Shown here one piece after another: positions 18,007 through 28,194 of a stretch of DNA of 64,000 nucleotides; the first letter of the stretch is position 1, and each line of letters starts with the position of its first letter. Both the position numbers and the translations under genes were made by a program. The stretch covers positions 124,001-188,000 of the forward strand of contig NZ_JAESWA010000023.1 in the NCBI RefSeq assembly GCF_016765615.1, written 5' to 3'. The DNA comes from Clostridium paridis. GTDB taxonomy: Bacteria; Bacillota; Clostridia; Clostridiales; Clostridiaceae. The notes beneath the pieces were generated by a model that made no database searches, was not told the origin of the DNA, and saw nothing but the letters and a program-made list of their open reading frames with translations.

Positions 18007-18772
18007 CATCTTAATGGAGATTATATCTAAGAAAAAAGAAGATTTAAAACTGTTAAATAGGGACCAGATTCATGAAAAGGCAGTGAAATTAAAAGATAGG
18101 AAAGGAGCTTCATTAAGAGAGTGTTTATTAAAATCAAGCTCAATAGGAGTTATATCAGAAATAAAAAAGGCATCACCATCAAAAGGAAATTTAAATTTAG
18201 ACTTAAATGTAGAGGAAACAGCTAAGCTTTATGAAGAGAGTGGAGCCTTAGGGGTATCTGTTTTAACTGAAGAAAGATATTTTAAGGGAAGTTATAATGA
18301 TTTGGAAAAGGCAAGAAAAGTATTAACAGTTCCTATTCTTAATAAAGACTTTTTTGTTGATAAAATTCAAATTGATCTATGCAAAATATATGGGGGAGAT
18401 GTGATTTTATTAATCCTCAAGGCTTTAACTCAAGAGGAAGCTAAGGAAATGCTTGAGTATGCACACTATATGAATTTAGAAGTTTTAATGGAAGTTCATG
18501 ATGAAGAAGAATTGTTTAGAGCAAAGGAGCTTAAACCAGATATCATTGGGGTAAATAATAGAAACTTAGAAACTTTTAATGTAGCCTTGGATACTACTAT
18601 AGGTTTATCAAAGTATATGGAAGAAGGCGAACTTATTATATCCGAAAGTGGAATAAAAACTAGAGAGGATGTGGAGAAACTTAAATCTCATGGAATAAAA
18701 GGGATATTAGTAGGGGAAACCTTTGTGACATCAAGGAACTTAAAAGAAACCTTTAAGGAGCTAAAACTATAA
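17999..18772 (+). CDS. trpC: Indole-3-glycerol-phosphate synthase
   Basis: Closes the indole ring from CdRP. A 257-residue TIM barrel with the catalytic-lysine segment VISEIKKASPSKG, then LNKDFFVD, GVNNRNL and a phosphate-binding ISESGI/GILVGE end. The ATG at 17999 has GAGGGG upstream and matches the family N-terminus; the frame is open slightly earlier. The stop (TAA) shares a base with the trpF ATG. Confidence 0.95.
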   Translation: MHNILMEIISKKKEDLKLLNRDQIHEKAVKLKDRKGASLRECLLKSSSIGVISEIKKASPSKGNLNLDLNVEETAKLYEESGALGVSVLTEERYFKGSYNDLEKARKVLTVPILNKDFFVDKIQIDLCKIYGGDVILLILKALTQEEAKEMLEYAHYMNLEVLMEVHDEEELFRAKELKPDIIGVNNRNLETFNVALDTTIGLSKYMEEGELIISESGIKTREDVEKLKSHGIKGILVGETFVTSRNLKETFKELKL

Positions 18773-19392
18773 TGACCAAGATAAAGATTTGTGGAATAAG
18801 AGATATAGAAACAGCAAAATTTACTGAAAACTTAGGAATCGATGCATTAGGTTTTATCCTCTGTCCCTCTAAAAGAAGAATTCAAGTTAATGAGTTAAAA
18901 GAAATTACTAGAAGTTTAAAATCGGATGTTGATAAAGTTGGGGTTTTTGTAAATCAATCAGAGGATTATATAAAGGAAGCTTATTATGAGGGCAATTTAA
19001 CTATGGTTCAGCTTCATGGAGAAGAAGATGAAGACTTTATAAAAAGGTTACCTTTCACAGTTATTAAAGCATTTAATGTTGATAGTTTTGAAGAAATAAA
19101 AAGAGCATTAATATTTGATGTGCCATACATTCTTTTAGAGGGGAAAGGAAATGAAAGAGGGGGGAATGGAAATAGTTTTCCTTGGGAGCTACTTGGAACC
19201 CTTTCTAAAGAAGAAAGAAGTAGAATAATTCTTGCAGGAGGATTAAATGCAGAAAATGTACGAGAAGCTATAAGTTTAGCCAATCCTTATATGGTAGATG
19301 CATCTTCAAGTTTAGAAGTAGATGGAGTTAAAAACAAGGATAAAATAGAAGGGTTTATAAATAAAATTAGGGGGCTTAAATATGAAATATAA
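18772..19392 (+). CDS. trpF: Phosphoribosylanthranilate isomerase
   Basis: Amadori rearrangement of PRA to CdRP. A 206-residue TIM barrel beginning KIKICGIRD (catalytic Cys in ICGI). It contains VQLHGEE and the closing [11 protein letters not shown] and VDASSSLE segments with the catalytic Asp. Overlaps both neighbours: TAATG with trpC, 11 bp with trpB. Confidence 0.95.
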   Translation: MTKIKICGIRDIETAKFTENLGIDALGFILCPSKRRIQVNELKEITRSLKSDVDKVGVFVNQSEDYIKEAYYEGNLTMVQLHGEEDEDFIKRLPFTVIKAFNVDSFEEIKRALIFDVPYILLEGKGNERGGNGNSFPWELLGTLSKEERSRIILAGGLNAENVREAISLANPYMVDASSSLEVDGVKNKDKIEGFINKIRGLKYEI

Positions 19393-20584
19393 TTTACCAG
19401 ATGAAAAAGGACATTTTAATATATATGGGGGACGATTTGTAGGAGAAACATTAATAGAACCATTAAGAGAATTAGAAAGATATTATAATGAAGCTATAAG
19501 TGATGAAAACTTTAAAAAAGAACTTGATTATTATCTGAAAAATTATGTTGGAAGAGAAACACCTTTATATTTTGCTGAAAGGCTAACTGAATATTGTGGA
19601 GGAGCTAAAATTTATTTGAAAAGAGAGGATTTAAATCATACAGGTGCTCATAAAATTAACAATACTTTAGGGCAAGCTCTTTTAGCATTAAGAATGGGGA
19701 AAAAGAAAGTAGTTGCTGAAACTGGGGCAGGTCAGCATGGAGTTGCAACAGCAACAATTGCTGCAATGTTTAATCTAAAATGCATTGTTTTTATGGGGGC
19801 AGAGGATATAAAAAGACAAGCGTTAAATGTATTTAGAATGAAACTATTAGGTGCAGAAGTTGTAGCGGTTCATAGTGGAAATAAAACTCTAAAGGATGCA
19901 TGTAATGAGGCTTTAAGATATTGGGCCGAAAATGTAGAAGATACAAATTATATTTTAGGTTCAGCGTTAGGACCTCACCCATATCCAAGAATGGTAAGAG
20001 ATTTTCAAAGTGTAATAGGTAAAGAGACAAAAGAACAAATATTAAAAGCAGAAGGAAGACTTCCAGATTCAATAATAGCTTGCGTTGGAGGAGGAAGTAA
20101 TTCAATAGGGATGTTTTATCCATTTATTGAAGATAAAGAGGTTGAACTTATAGGAGTTGAGGCTGGAGGATTGGGAATCGAAACGGGTGAGCATGCAGCG
20201 ACAATTGCAAAAGGGGAAAAAGGTATACTTCATGGAGCACTTATGTATCTTCTACAAGATAAGGATGGGCAGGTAATAGAGCCATATTCTATTTCAGCAG
20301 GATTAGATTATCCAGGAGTTGGCCCTGAACATTGTTATTTAAATGATATAAAGAGAGCAAAATACTACCCAATTAATGATGATGAAGCACTTGAAAGTTT
20401 TGAATTGCTTTCAAAGCTTGAAGGAATAATTCCAGCATTAGAGTCTGCTCATGCAGTAGCATATGCCTTAAAGAAAGCAAAAGAAATGAATAAAGAGGAA
20501 ATTCTAGTTGTTTGTCTATCTGGAAGAGGAGATAAAGATGTTGAGAGAGTAAGCGAGCTTTTTGGGGGTGAAGGTAATGAGTAA
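19382..20584 (+). CDS. trpB: Tryptophan synthase beta chain
   Basis: Condenses indole and L-serine on PLP. 400 residues of the standard TrpB1 type: [12 protein letters not shown] lysine in [29 protein letters not shown] and the phosphate-binding GGGSNS. Works with TrpA through an indole tunnel. GGGG lies before the ATG inside the end of trpF. Confidence 0.96.
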   Translation: MKYNLPDEKGHFNIYGGRFVGETLIEPLRELERYYNEAISDENFKKELDYYLKNYVGRETPLYFAERLTEYCGGAKIYLKREDLNHTGAHKINNTLGQALLALRMGKKKVVAETGAGQHGVATATIAAMFNLKCIVFMGAEDIKRQALNVFRMKLLGAEVVAVHSGNKTLKDACNEALRYWAENVEDTNYILGSALGPHPYPRMVRDFQSVIGKETKEQILKAEGRLPDSIIACVGGGSNSIGMFYPFIEDKEVELIGVEAGGLGIETGEHAATIAKGEKGILHGALMYLLQDKDGQVIEPYSISAGLDYPGVGPEHCYLNDIKRAKYYPINDDEALESFELLSKLEGIIPALESAHAVAYALKKAKEMNKEEILVVCLSGRGDKDVERVSELFGGEGNE

Positions 20585-21347
20585 TTTAGGAGAACTTTTA
20601 AAAGAAAAGATTAATAATGGTGAAAAAGCATTTATTCCTTATATAATGATTGGAGAAGAGAGTTTGGATAGAAGCTATGACGATATCTTGTTTTTTGAGA
20701 AAGCAGGAGCAACTCTAATTGAATTGGGGATTCCATTTTCAGATCCGACTTCAGATGGAAAGGTAATTCAGGAAAGTGGTATAAAAGCATTAAAGAATGG
20801 GGTTAATGTTGAAAAAGTATTTGAGTTAATTAAAAAAGTAAGAGAAGTATCAGATATTCCTTTAGTCATAATGAGTTATATTAACCCAATATTTAAATAT
20901 GGGCTAGAAGAATTTTTTAAAACCTCAAAGGAAGTAAACCTTCAAGGAGTTATTTTGCCGGATGTACCTATAGAGGAAAAGGCATTTATAGAAGAATATA
21001 TAGATAAATATGAGATAGCGTATATACCTTTATATTCTCCAACAACTCCCAAATCAAGGGTTAAAGATTTGTGCTTAAATGGAGAAGGATTTTTATATGT
21101 AGTAACCTCTCTTGGGGTAACAGGAGAAAAAGATATAGATAAAAAAGCATTAGAGGAAGAGTTTAACTTGATTAGAAAAGAAGCTACATTACCGTTGATG
21201 GCTGGTTTTGGAATAAGTAGTAAAGAAGATGTAAAAGAGATTATTAAATATGCTGATGGAGTTATAGTAGGAACAAAAGTTATAAAATTACTAAGGGAAA
21301 ATGATTATAATACTTTAGAAGATCTTATAAAGGCGTCAAAATTATGA
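20577..21347 (+). CDS. trpA: Tryptophan synthase alpha chain
   Basis: Cleaves indole-3-glycerol phosphate to indole. A 256-residue TIM barrel with catalytic Glu in [14 protein letters not shown] and Asp shortly after, then [10 protein letters not shown] and [10 protein letters not shown]. The ATG at 20577 (GGGGGTGAAGG upstream) fits the family N-terminus and overlaps trpB by 8 bp. It overlaps the following fused gene by 4 bp (ATGA). Confidence 0.95.
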   Translation: MSNLGELLKEKINNGEKAFIPYIMIGEESLDRSYDDILFFEKAGATLIELGIPFSDPTSDGKVIQESGIKALKNGVNVEKVFELIKKVREVSDIPLVIMSYINPIFKYGLEEFFKTSKEVNLQGVILPDVPIEEKAFIEEYIDKYEIAYIPLYSPTTPKSRVKDLCLNGEGFLYVVTSLGVTGEKDIDKKALEEEFNLIRKEATLPLMAGFGISSKEDVKEIIKYADGVIVGTKVIKLLRENDYNTLEDLIKASKL

Positions 21348-23464
21348 TAGAAAGTGTTAAAAAGAGATATATAACTCCTAAAAATATTGAAATTACTACC
21401 TATAAAGAAGAATTAGAATTTAAAGATTTAGGCTTTTTAGAAGAAAAGATTAATACTAATAAAGGAGCATTATTTTCATCTAACTACGAATATCCTAATA
21501 GATATTCAAGATGGGAAGCTGCAGTAGTCGACCCATATTTAGAGATAAGAGCTTCTGGATTGAAGGGAGAAATTACAGCTCTTAATTCAGGTGGAAAAGA
21601 ATTATTAAAGATTGTATATGATGTAATTTCTAATATAAATGGAATATCTTTAATTAAAGAAGATACAAAAATTTTATTTAATATTGAAAAAGATAATAAG
21701 GTATATAAAGAAGAAGAACGAAGCAAAAAAAGAAGTATATTTACTCTTATTAGAAGTTTAATGAATTCATTTAAAACTACTGATCCATGGATTGGTTTAT
21801 ATGGGGCCTTTGGATATGATTTAGTATTTCAATTTGAAGATGATATAGAATTAGTTAAATCAAGAGATGATTCGGAAGATTTAGTATTATATCTTCCTCA
21901 GAAAATTTATATAAAAGATAATAAATTAACTAAGACATATTTTATTAATTATGATTTTTCATATGAAGGAATTTCAACTAAAAATAAAGTGGGGACAGTT
22001 ACTAACAAATTTAAGTTAAATAAATTATTAAATGAAGAATATATAAAAGAAGGAGATTATGAAAAGATAGTTACTCTAGCAAAGGAAAGCTTTAGAAGAG
22101 GGGATTTATTTGAGGTAGTGCCATCCTATTCAATGGTTAGAGAAACTAAGTTATCTCCCAAAAAGATATATCATAATCTGAAGAATATAAATCCAAGCCC
22201 CTATAATTTCTTTATTAATTTGGGCGGAGAATACTTAATAGGATCTTCTCCGGAGATGTTTGTTAGGGTTGAGGATAATAAGATTGAAACTTGTCCAATA
22301 AGTGGAACAATAAAAAGAGGGGCTAATCCAATAGAAGATAGTGAACAAATTAAAAAGTTAATTAATTCTTTAAAAGATGAGGAAGAATTAACTATGTGTA
22401 CTGATGTTGATAGAAATGATAAAAGCAGAGTATGCAAAGAAGGAACAGTAAAAGTCTTAAGTAGAAGAACAATAGAGATGTACTCGCATCTAATTCATAC
22501 AGTGGATCATGTAGAAGGAATTTTAAATGAAGGATATGATTCTTTAGATGCTTTTTTGACTCATATGTGGGCTGTAACCTTAACAGGAGCTCCAAAGAAA
22601 AGAGCAATTGAATGGATAGAGAGGGTCGAAAAAGATAGACGAAATTGGTATGGTGGCGCAGTAGGGTTTATTAAATTCAATGGAGATTTAAATACAGGAA
22701 TTACTTTAAGAACCTTAAGATATATAGATAATAAGGTTGAAATTAGGGTTGGGGCTACCTTATTAAATAATTCCATAGAAAGGGATGAAGAGCTAGAAAC
22801 CAAAGTTAAAGCTCTCGCAATGCTTAAAAGTTTAGAATTTCAAGAAGATAAAAATTCGCAAGAAATGTTAAACGTCCCCTTTAAAGATAAGAAAGCACTA
22901 ATTATTGATCACGAGGATTCTTTTGTCCATACTCTAGGGAATTATATTAAAACCTTAGGCTTTAATGTAACTACATTTAGAGGAGAAGAAGCAAGAAGGA
23001 GTTTAAGAGACAATGATTATGATGTTGTTATTTTATCACCTGGACCGGGGACACCAAAGGAATTTAAGCTTAGTGAGAGTATAAAACTGGCGTTAGAAAA
23101 GGGAATACCAATACTAGGGGTATGCTTAGGTCTTCAAGGAATTGTTGAGTATTTTGGAGGAACTCTAGATTATGTTGAAAAACCGAGACATGGAAAGAAG
23201 ATGAAGGTAATAAAGCATAAAGAGGCACCATGGCCGTCAATAAAGAAAGAATTCAAGGTTGGATTATATCATTCTATATATGGAAAGACAATTGGAAATG
23301 AGCTTATTAATATATGCGAAGATGAAGAAGGCATACTTATGGGAGTTGTGCATAAATCCCATAAGATATTAGCAGTTCAATTCCATCCTGAAAGTATACT
23401 TACAATTGAAGAGAGTAATGGAATTAATTTGCTAAGGGACAGTTTTACATTTCTTTTAGAATAA
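21344..23464 (+). CDS. trpE(G): Fused anthranilate synthase TrpE-TrpG
   Basis: One 706-residue chain converts chorismate and glutamine to anthranilate. Residues 1 to about 500 are component I (CPISGTIKRG, DVDRNDKSRVC, LTGAPKKRAIEWIE). About 510-706 are the glutamine amidotransferase (SPGPGTPKEF, Cys about 594 in GVCLGLQG, VQFHPES). The N-terminus FSSNYEYPNRYSRWEAAVVD strongly recalls the TrpE(G) fusions of rhizobia rather than the separate clostridial TrpE and TrpG. The gene lies last in the operon, overlapping trpA by 4 bp. Both features suggest displacement of the original trpE and trpG by a transferred fusion. Codon use looks as AT-rich as its neighbours, so any transfer is not recent. Confidence 0.94.
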   Translation: MIESVKKRYITPKNIEITTYKEELEFKDLGFLEEKINTNKGALFSSNYEYPNRYSRWEAAVVDPYLEIRASGLKGEITALNSGGKELLKIVYDVISNINGISLIKEDTKILFNIEKDNKVYKEEERSKKRSIFTLIRSLMNSFKTTDPWIGLYGAFGYDLVFQFEDDIELVKSRDDSEDLVLYLPQKIYIKDNKLTKTYFINYDFSYEGISTKNKVGTVTNKFKLNKLLNEEYIKEGDYEKIVTLAKESFRRGDLFEVVPSYSMVRETKLSPKKIYHNLKNINPSPYNFFINLGGEYLIGSSPEMFVRVEDNKIETCPISGTIKRGANPIEDSEQIKKLINSLKDEEELTMCTDVDRNDKSRVCKEGTVKVLSRRTIEMYSHLIHTVDHVEGILNEGYDSLDAFLTHMWAVTLTGAPKKRAIEWIERVEKDRRNWYGGAVGFIKFNGDLNTGITLRTLRYIDNKVEIRVGATLLNNSIERDEELETKVKALAMLKSLEFQEDKNSQEMLNVPFKDKKALIIDHEDSFVHTLGNYIKTLGFNVTTFRGEEARRSLRDNDYDVVILSPGPGTPKEFKLSESIKLALEKGIPILGVCLGLQGIVEYFGGTLDYVEKPRHGKKMKVIKHKEAPWPSIKKEFKVGLYHSIYGKTIGNELINICEDEEGILMGVVHKSHKILAVQFHPESILTIEESNGINLLRDSFTFLLE

Positions 23465-23491
23465 TAGGTTAAAAAAGATAGCAAAATAAGC

Positions 23492-23575
23492 TATAGGGTT
23501 TTTTATAGGAAACTTAATTTATTCTTGTTTGATATTAGGCAGGAATAAGTTATTAGTTTAACTTAAAACCCTATA
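23492..23575 (+). repeat. Hairpin repeat family, copy 2 (short form)
   Basis: 84 nt running from TATAGGGTTTTTTATAGG to AAAACCCTATA. It shares with copy 3 the block GGAAACTT-ATTTATTCTTGTTTGA and with copies 1 and 3 the end TTAGTT-AACTTAAAACCC. It lacks the inner stem present in the other two copies (about 20 nt shorter) but keeps the flanking TGTTT/AGGCA pairing. Located 27 nt after trpE(G), where it may help end the operon. Confidence 0.8.
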
Positions 23576-23685
23576 TCTTTTTATTTTAAGATATATTTTC
23601 ATATTTTAAAAATTATTAATTAAATAAAGTGATATAGTTTATATATAATTTTAAAGACATAAATTTTTACGGGGGATGGCCTATT

Positions 23686-24900
23686 ATGGTTAAAGAGAAA
23701 AGAAAAACTAGGAAAAATAATCACATATCAAGTTTAGGAAAAGTACTTATGTTAATTCATGTACTATTTTCATTGTGTAATGCACTTTCTAATACATTTG
23801 TAAATGTTTACCTATTTAGACTAACTTCTGATTTAAAGTACCTTGGAATATATAATATAATCGTCTATTTTTTTGTTCCAGTAGCATTTATATTATCAGG
23901 ATATATAGCAAGAAAGAAAGGAACGACCTATTGTTTCAGATTGGGAATAGTATTTTATATAATATTTTACTTAAGCGTGCTTATATTAAAGGAAAAGGTT
24001 AAGGAGTTTTTACCTTTAGTGGGGGTATTTAGCGGGCTAGCAATGGGCTTTTACTATTATGGTTATAATAAATTAGTATTTGATGTTACAGATGATAAAA
24101 ATAGAGGTTATTATCTTGGAATATCAGGTTCAATAATATCAATTACAGCTGCACTAGCTCCTATGTTATCAGGTTTTGTAATTGTTAATTTTATAGGTAT
24201 GCTAGGTTATTACATAATCTTCGGAATAAGTTTTGTACTATTTGTACTTGCGATTATATTGAGTAGTAAACTTAAAAATGAAAAATTATCAGGAACATTT
24301 AATTTTAAAGAGACACTTCTAAATAGTGGATATAAACCTTGGGATAAGATAATGAGAGCGAACTTTTTGATGGGACTAAAAGATGGGGCTATGGCGTATC
24401 TTTTAAATATATTAGTCTATCTAATATTCGGAAATGAACTTGCTATGGGAAAATATACAACAATAGTTTCGATTTTAGGAATAATAAGTTCATATATAGT
24501 AGGGAAATTGTATAAAAGAGACAAAGCTTCAAAGTGGTTGTTTTCTGCAGCAATATCAATTTTTATTTCCACTATTTTGCTAGTTATACTTAATAATAGG
24601 ACAGGGATAGTTATAAATGGAATAGTATCCTCAATCTTCACAATATTTTGGAATGTGCCATTTAATGAAATTATGTATCATGTGGCCCATAAGGCAAGCG
24701 AGAAAAAAGATAATTTAGGTGATTTGTTAATAGTCAGAGAAATACCTATAGCAGCGGGAAGAATACTGGGCTTTATATTATATATTTCAGTAAGTTTATT
24801 ATTTGTTGGAGATACTCCAATAAAAATAATACTACCACTATTAGCATCCATTGGTGTTATAAATTTTATATATTTAAGAACTGTAATAAAAGAAAAATAA
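23686..24900 (+). CDS. MFS-like multidrug/solute transporter
   Basis: A 404-residue membrane protein with about 12 helices. A basic cytoplasmic N-terminus precedes helix 1, and the loop after helix 2 reads SGYIARKKGTTYCFRLG, a major-facilitator-like motif A region. Substrate unknown. GGGGGATGG lies before the ATG. Flanked by a hairpin repeat upstream and a strong terminator downstream, so it is a single-gene unit. Confidence 0.7.
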   Translation: MVKEKRKTRKNNHISSLGKVLMLIHVLFSLCNALSNTFVNVYLFRLTSDLKYLGIYNIIVYFFVPVAFILSGYIARKKGTTYCFRLGIVFYIIFYLSVLILKEKVKEFLPLVGVFSGLAMGFYYYGYNKLVFDVTDDKNRGYYLGISGSIISITAALAPMLSGFVIVNFIGMLGYYIIFGISFVLFVLAIILSSKLKNEKLSGTFNFKETLLNSGYKPWDKIMRANFLMGLKDGAMAYLLNILVYLIFGNELAMGKYTTIVSILGIISSYIVGKLYKRDKASKWLFSAAISIFISTILLVILNNRTGIVINGIVSSIFTIFWNVPFNEIMYHVAHKASEKKDNLGDLLIVREIPIAAGRILGFILYISVSLLFVGDTPIKIILPLLASIGVINFIYLRTVIKEK

Positions 24901-24912
24901 TTAATTATAAGG

Positions 24913-24948
24913 GAGACCTTCTACATTAGCTTGTAGAAGGTCTCTTTT
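24913..24948 (+). terminator. Rho-independent terminator
   Basis: A perfect 13-bp stem GAGACCTTCTACA / TGTAGAAGGTCTC with loop TTAGCT, then TTTT. Confidence 0.85.
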
Positions 24949-25095
24949 GCGATGAAAATTAAATAGGAAAGTTGCAAAGACGAAAATTTTTGTAAAATTA
25001 TATAAAAACATACGGAAAACTATTGATTTTTATAGCAGAGTAGTATAAACTTTCGTATTGGGAAGAACTTTCCCGAGAAAAATGTTAAAAATGTT

Positions 25096-25167
25096 CACTT
25101 ATATAAATCTGGGAATAAGGTCCGGATGTATCTACCGAGCTACCGTAAATAGTTTGAGCTATAAGTG
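25096..25167 (+). promoter_or_regulatory. Purine riboswitch aptamer (variant J3/1)
   Basis: P1 CACTTATA / TATAAGTG (8 bp). J1/2 TAA. P2 ATCTGGG / TCCGGAT with L2 AATAAGG. J2/3 GTATCTAC (U47 and U51 equivalents kept). P3 CGAGCTA / TAGTTTG with L3 CCGTAAA. The only misfit is J3/1, which reads A-G-C (25157-25159) where guanine aptamers have A-C. No terminator follows within the 42 nt before the ATG, so control is probably translational. Precedes the FAD-dehydrogenase gene. Confidence 0.88.
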
Positions 25168-25209
25168 CTGATCTTTTATTACACGACTTTAATAATGGAG
25201 GGTGATATT

Positions 25210-26604
25210 ATGTATGATGTAATAATTGTTGGGGCTGGTCCAGCAGGAATATTCACAGCATTAGAACTAGTTAAACAAGGAGCAGATAAGAAGATTCTGA
25301 TTCTTGAAAAAGGTAAGAGCGTAGAGAAAAGACATTGTCCAAAGGATAAGACAAAAACTTGCGTATCATGTAAACCATATTGTCATATAACTACAGGTTT
25401 TTCAGGGGCAGGAGCATTCTCAGATGGAAAACTTTCGCTAAGTTATGAAGTTGGTGGAGATCTTCCGAACTTAATTGGAGGTGCAAAAGCACAAGAATTT
25501 ATAGATTATACAGATGGTATATATTTAGAATTTGGTGCTGATAGCAAAATAGAAGGAATAGATAATCCGGAAGAAGTTAAGAAAATTCGTAGAAAAGCAA
25601 TTGAAGCTGGATTAAAATTAGTTGATTGTCCAATTAGACATTTAGGAACAGAAAAAGCACAAGAAATATACTTTAAAATAGAAAGATACCTTATTGAAAA
25701 TGGTGTTGAGATTAAATTTGACACTTTAGTAAAAGATTTAATTATAGAGGAAAACAAAATAAAAGGTGTGATTTTTACAGATGCTCTTAAAAAGACTTCA
25801 ACTGATGAAGTATATGGAGAAAATATAATAGTTGCAGCTGGAAGAAAAGGAGCAGACTGGTTAAGTGATATGTGCGTAAAGCATAATATTTCACATAGAG
25901 CCGGTACAGTAGACATAGGAGTTAGAGTTGAAATAAGAAATGAAGTAATGGAAGATGTCAATAAGGTTCTCTATGAATCAAAACTTATTGGATATCCAGG
26001 ACCATTTAATGATAAGGTGAGAACCTTCTGTCAAAACCCAGGTGGGTTTGTAAGTCAGGAAAATTATGATAACAATTTGGCTATAGTAAATGGACATTCT
26101 TATAAGGATAAAAAATCTCAAAATACAAATTTAGCTATATTAAGCTCACATAATTTTAGTGAACCGTTTGATGAACCAATAGAATATGGTAAAAAAGTAG
26201 CTGAACTTGTTAATATGCTTGGAAATGGAAAAATATTGGTTCAAAGATATGGGGATATAATAGAAGGAAAAAGAACTTGGCAACATGAATTAGATAGAAC
26301 TAATGTAATGTACACATTACCAGATGCAGTTGCAGGAGATTTAACTGCTGCAATGCCTTATAGATCAATGACCAATATATTAAACTTCATACAAGCTATG
26401 AATACAGTAGTTCCAGGTTTTGCTTCAAGTGAAACTCTTTTATATGGACCTGAAATTAAATTCTATAGCAATAAAATAAATATAGATCAAAACTTTGAAA
26501 GTAACATAAAAGGTCTATACTGCTTAGGAGATTCAAGTGGATGGACAAGAGGTCTAATGATGGCTTCATTAATGGGAGTTATCATGGCTAGAAATATTTT
26601 ATAG
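25210..26604 (+). CDS. FAD-dependent dehydrogenase of unknown substrate
   Basis: A 464-residue flavoprotein. The N-terminal dinucleotide fold is VIIVGAGPAGIFTALEL, followed by a cysteine-rich patch (CPKDKTKTCVSCKPYC). A glycine-rich SGAGAFSDGKL segment and a C-terminal FAD-contact region (GLYCLGDSSGWTRGLMMA) complete it. It belongs to the uncharacterised FAD-dependent dehydrogenase group (COG2509-like, from memory). The ATG at 25210 has GGAGGGTG upstream. A purine riboswitch in its leader ties it to purine status; in other clostridia I recall this family next to purA. Monocistronic. Confidence 0.8.
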   Translation: MYDVIIVGAGPAGIFTALELVKQGADKKILILEKGKSVEKRHCPKDKTKTCVSCKPYCHITTGFSGAGAFSDGKLSLSYEVGGDLPNLIGGAKAQEFIDYTDGIYLEFGADSKIEGIDNPEEVKKIRRKAIEAGLKLVDCPIRHLGTEKAQEIYFKIERYLIENGVEIKFDTLVKDLIIEENKIKGVIFTDALKKTSTDEVYGENIIVAAGRKGADWLSDMCVKHNISHRAGTVDIGVRVEIRNEVMEDVNKVLYESKLIGYPGPFNDKVRTFCQNPGGFVSQENYDNNLAIVNGHSYKDKKSQNTNLAILSSHNFSEPFDEPIEYGKKVAELVNMLGNGKILVQRYGDIIEGKRTWQHELDRTNVMYTLPDAVAGDLTAAMPYRSMTNILNFIQAMNTVVPGFASSETLLYGPEIKFYSNKINIDQNFESNIKGLYCLGDSSGWTRGLMMASLMGVIMARNIL

Positions 26605-26647
26605 AAAAAACAAGCTTATAAAAATTCAATTGAGAATTTCCCAATAA

Positions 26648-26690
26648 AAATAACTCCAGAATACATAGTGTGTTCTGGAGTTATTTATTT
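26648..26690. terminator. Bidirectional terminator between convergent genes
   Basis: AATAACTCCAGAA pairs with TTCTGGAGTTATT, then TTATTT on the plus side; on the minus side TTTTTATTGG follows. Confidence 0.8.
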
Positions 26691-26699
26691 AATTAATTA

Positions 26700-27308
26700 T
26701 TAGTTATTTATTTCAGATAATTGTTCTTGTATTTCTTCTCTTGTAAAATCATTTGCTTCTAAGATCTCATCATCTAAAGCTAATAGGTAACTATAAAAAT
26801 CTATTAATTCCGAAGTATAGTGAGAATTATTTTCTGCTAATTCATAAATGGCATCTTCAGCTTTTACATATTCATTTAAATCCTTATAATAGGTAAAAAG
26901 TTTATGCTGCAATTCATCAGGAAGTTCGTATTCTCTTAAAGCATCCATAATTTTAATAAATTCGCCCTTGAATTGACTATCTTTAACATCAAAATCTCTA
27001 TCTAAAGACAATTCAAATATTTCGTAGCTTTTATTTATTTTCGCATAATTCTCTTCTTTAATACCTTCAATAAATAATAAAGTACTTACTATCAATACTC
27101 TAGAAAAATCTTTAATTCTTTCATTAGTAAGTAAATTAATTAATTCTTGAGATGGTAAAGACTTTAATAAGTCATAGTTAAACCCAGTATATTGCTTGTA
27201 AATTTCTATGATATTATTTCTAAAATCCTCTAAATCCATGTCCTCTATGTTTGGAACTTTCATCAAAAAATCAGCTACAATTTTATCACTTAAGTCATTT
27301 TTGATCAT
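26700..27308 (-). CDS. Conserved helical protein of unknown function
   Basis: A 202-residue, acidic, all-helical soluble protein with no signal peptide or membrane segment. It begins MIKNDLSDKIVADFLMKVPN. Its repeated paired helices resemble a small tetratricopeptide-like fold (YYKDLNEYVKAEDAIYELAE), but no family is recognised with confidence. The ATG at 27308 follows GAGAGG by 7-8 nt; an earlier in-frame start at 27329 overlaps that site. Monocistronic, divergent from exonuclease III. Confidence 0.6.
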   Translation of the reverse strand: MIKNDLSDKIVADFLMKVPNIEDMDLEDFRNNIIEIYKQYTGFNYDLLKSLPSQELINLLTNERIKDFSRVLIVSTLLFIEGIKEENYAKINKSYEIFELSLDRDFDVKDSQFKGEFIKIMDALREYELPDELQHKLFTYYKDLNEYVKAEDAIYELAENNSHYTSELIDFYSYLLALDDEILEANDFTREEIQEQLSEINN

Positions 27309-27429
27309 TAAATAAACCTCTCTTAACACTAAATTTAATATATATTATTATATCATGTTGTTAAAAAGATAAAAATAAATTATTATGTTAATATAATTAA
27401 TAATTATTATCCGAAAGGGAGGGATAAAT

Positions 27430-28194
27430 ATGAAGATAATTTCTTGGAATGTTAATGGATTGAGAGCAATATTAAAAAAAGAGTTTTTGCCTTGGTTTAA
27501 AGAGGCTTCACCAGATATTTTATGTATTCAAGAAACAAAATTGCAGGAAGCAACATTAGAAGAGGAAGCTAAAAATATTGAGGGATATTATTCGTACTTT
27601 TCTTTTGCAGAAAAAAAAGGGTATAGCGGAGTTGCAACCTATACAAAAAGGAAACCTAATAACGTATATCATGGCATAGGAATAGAGAAGTTTGATAGTG
27701 AAGGAAGAATACTAATAACAGAATTTGATGAATTTACCCTGCTAAATATATATTTCCCTAATGGGCAGATGAATGAAGAGAGGCTAAATTATAAAATGGA
27801 ATTTTACGATGCCATTTTGGATTATTGCAATGACTTGGTTAAAGGTGGGAAGAAATTAGTTATATGCGGTGATTATAATACAGCGCATACTGAAATGGAC
27901 ATAAAAAATGCCAAAGCAAATGAAAAAACTTCAGGTTTCTTACCGATGGAGAGAGAATGGTTGGATAAATTCATTTCAAATGGTTATACAGATACATTTA
28001 GATATATTAATCCTGAAGAGGTTAAGTATTCATGGTGGAGTTATAGATTTAAAGCACGTGAAAGGAATACGGGTTGGAGAATAGACTATCATTTTATTAC
28101 AGATAGCTTAAAACCAAATTTAAAAAATGCAGAGATATTAAACGAAGTATTTGGTTCTGACCATTGTCCTATTACAATTGAACTTAGCTTTTAA
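27430..28194 (+). CDS. xth: Exodeoxyribonuclease III / AP endonuclease
   Basis: A 254-residue endonuclease/exonuclease/phosphatase-fold repair enzyme that cleaves at abasic sites. Family motifs are complete: SWNVNGLRA, CIQETKLQ (metal Glu), YFPNGQ, CGDYNTAH, the YSWWSYRFKARERNTGWRID region and GSDHCPI with the catalytic His. GGGAGG lies before the ATG. Single-gene unit. Confidence 0.93.
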   Translation: MKIISWNVNGLRAILKKEFLPWFKEASPDILCIQETKLQEATLEEEAKNIEGYYSYFSFAEKKGYSGVATYTKRKPNNVYHGIGIEKFDSEGRILITEFDEFTLLNIYFPNGQMNEERLNYKMEFYDAILDYCNDLVKGGKKLVICGDYNTAHTEMDIKNAKANEKTSGFLPMEREWLDKFISNGYTDTFRYINPEEVKYSWWSYRFKARERNTGWRIDYHFITDSLKPNLKNAEILNEVFGSDHCPITIELSF

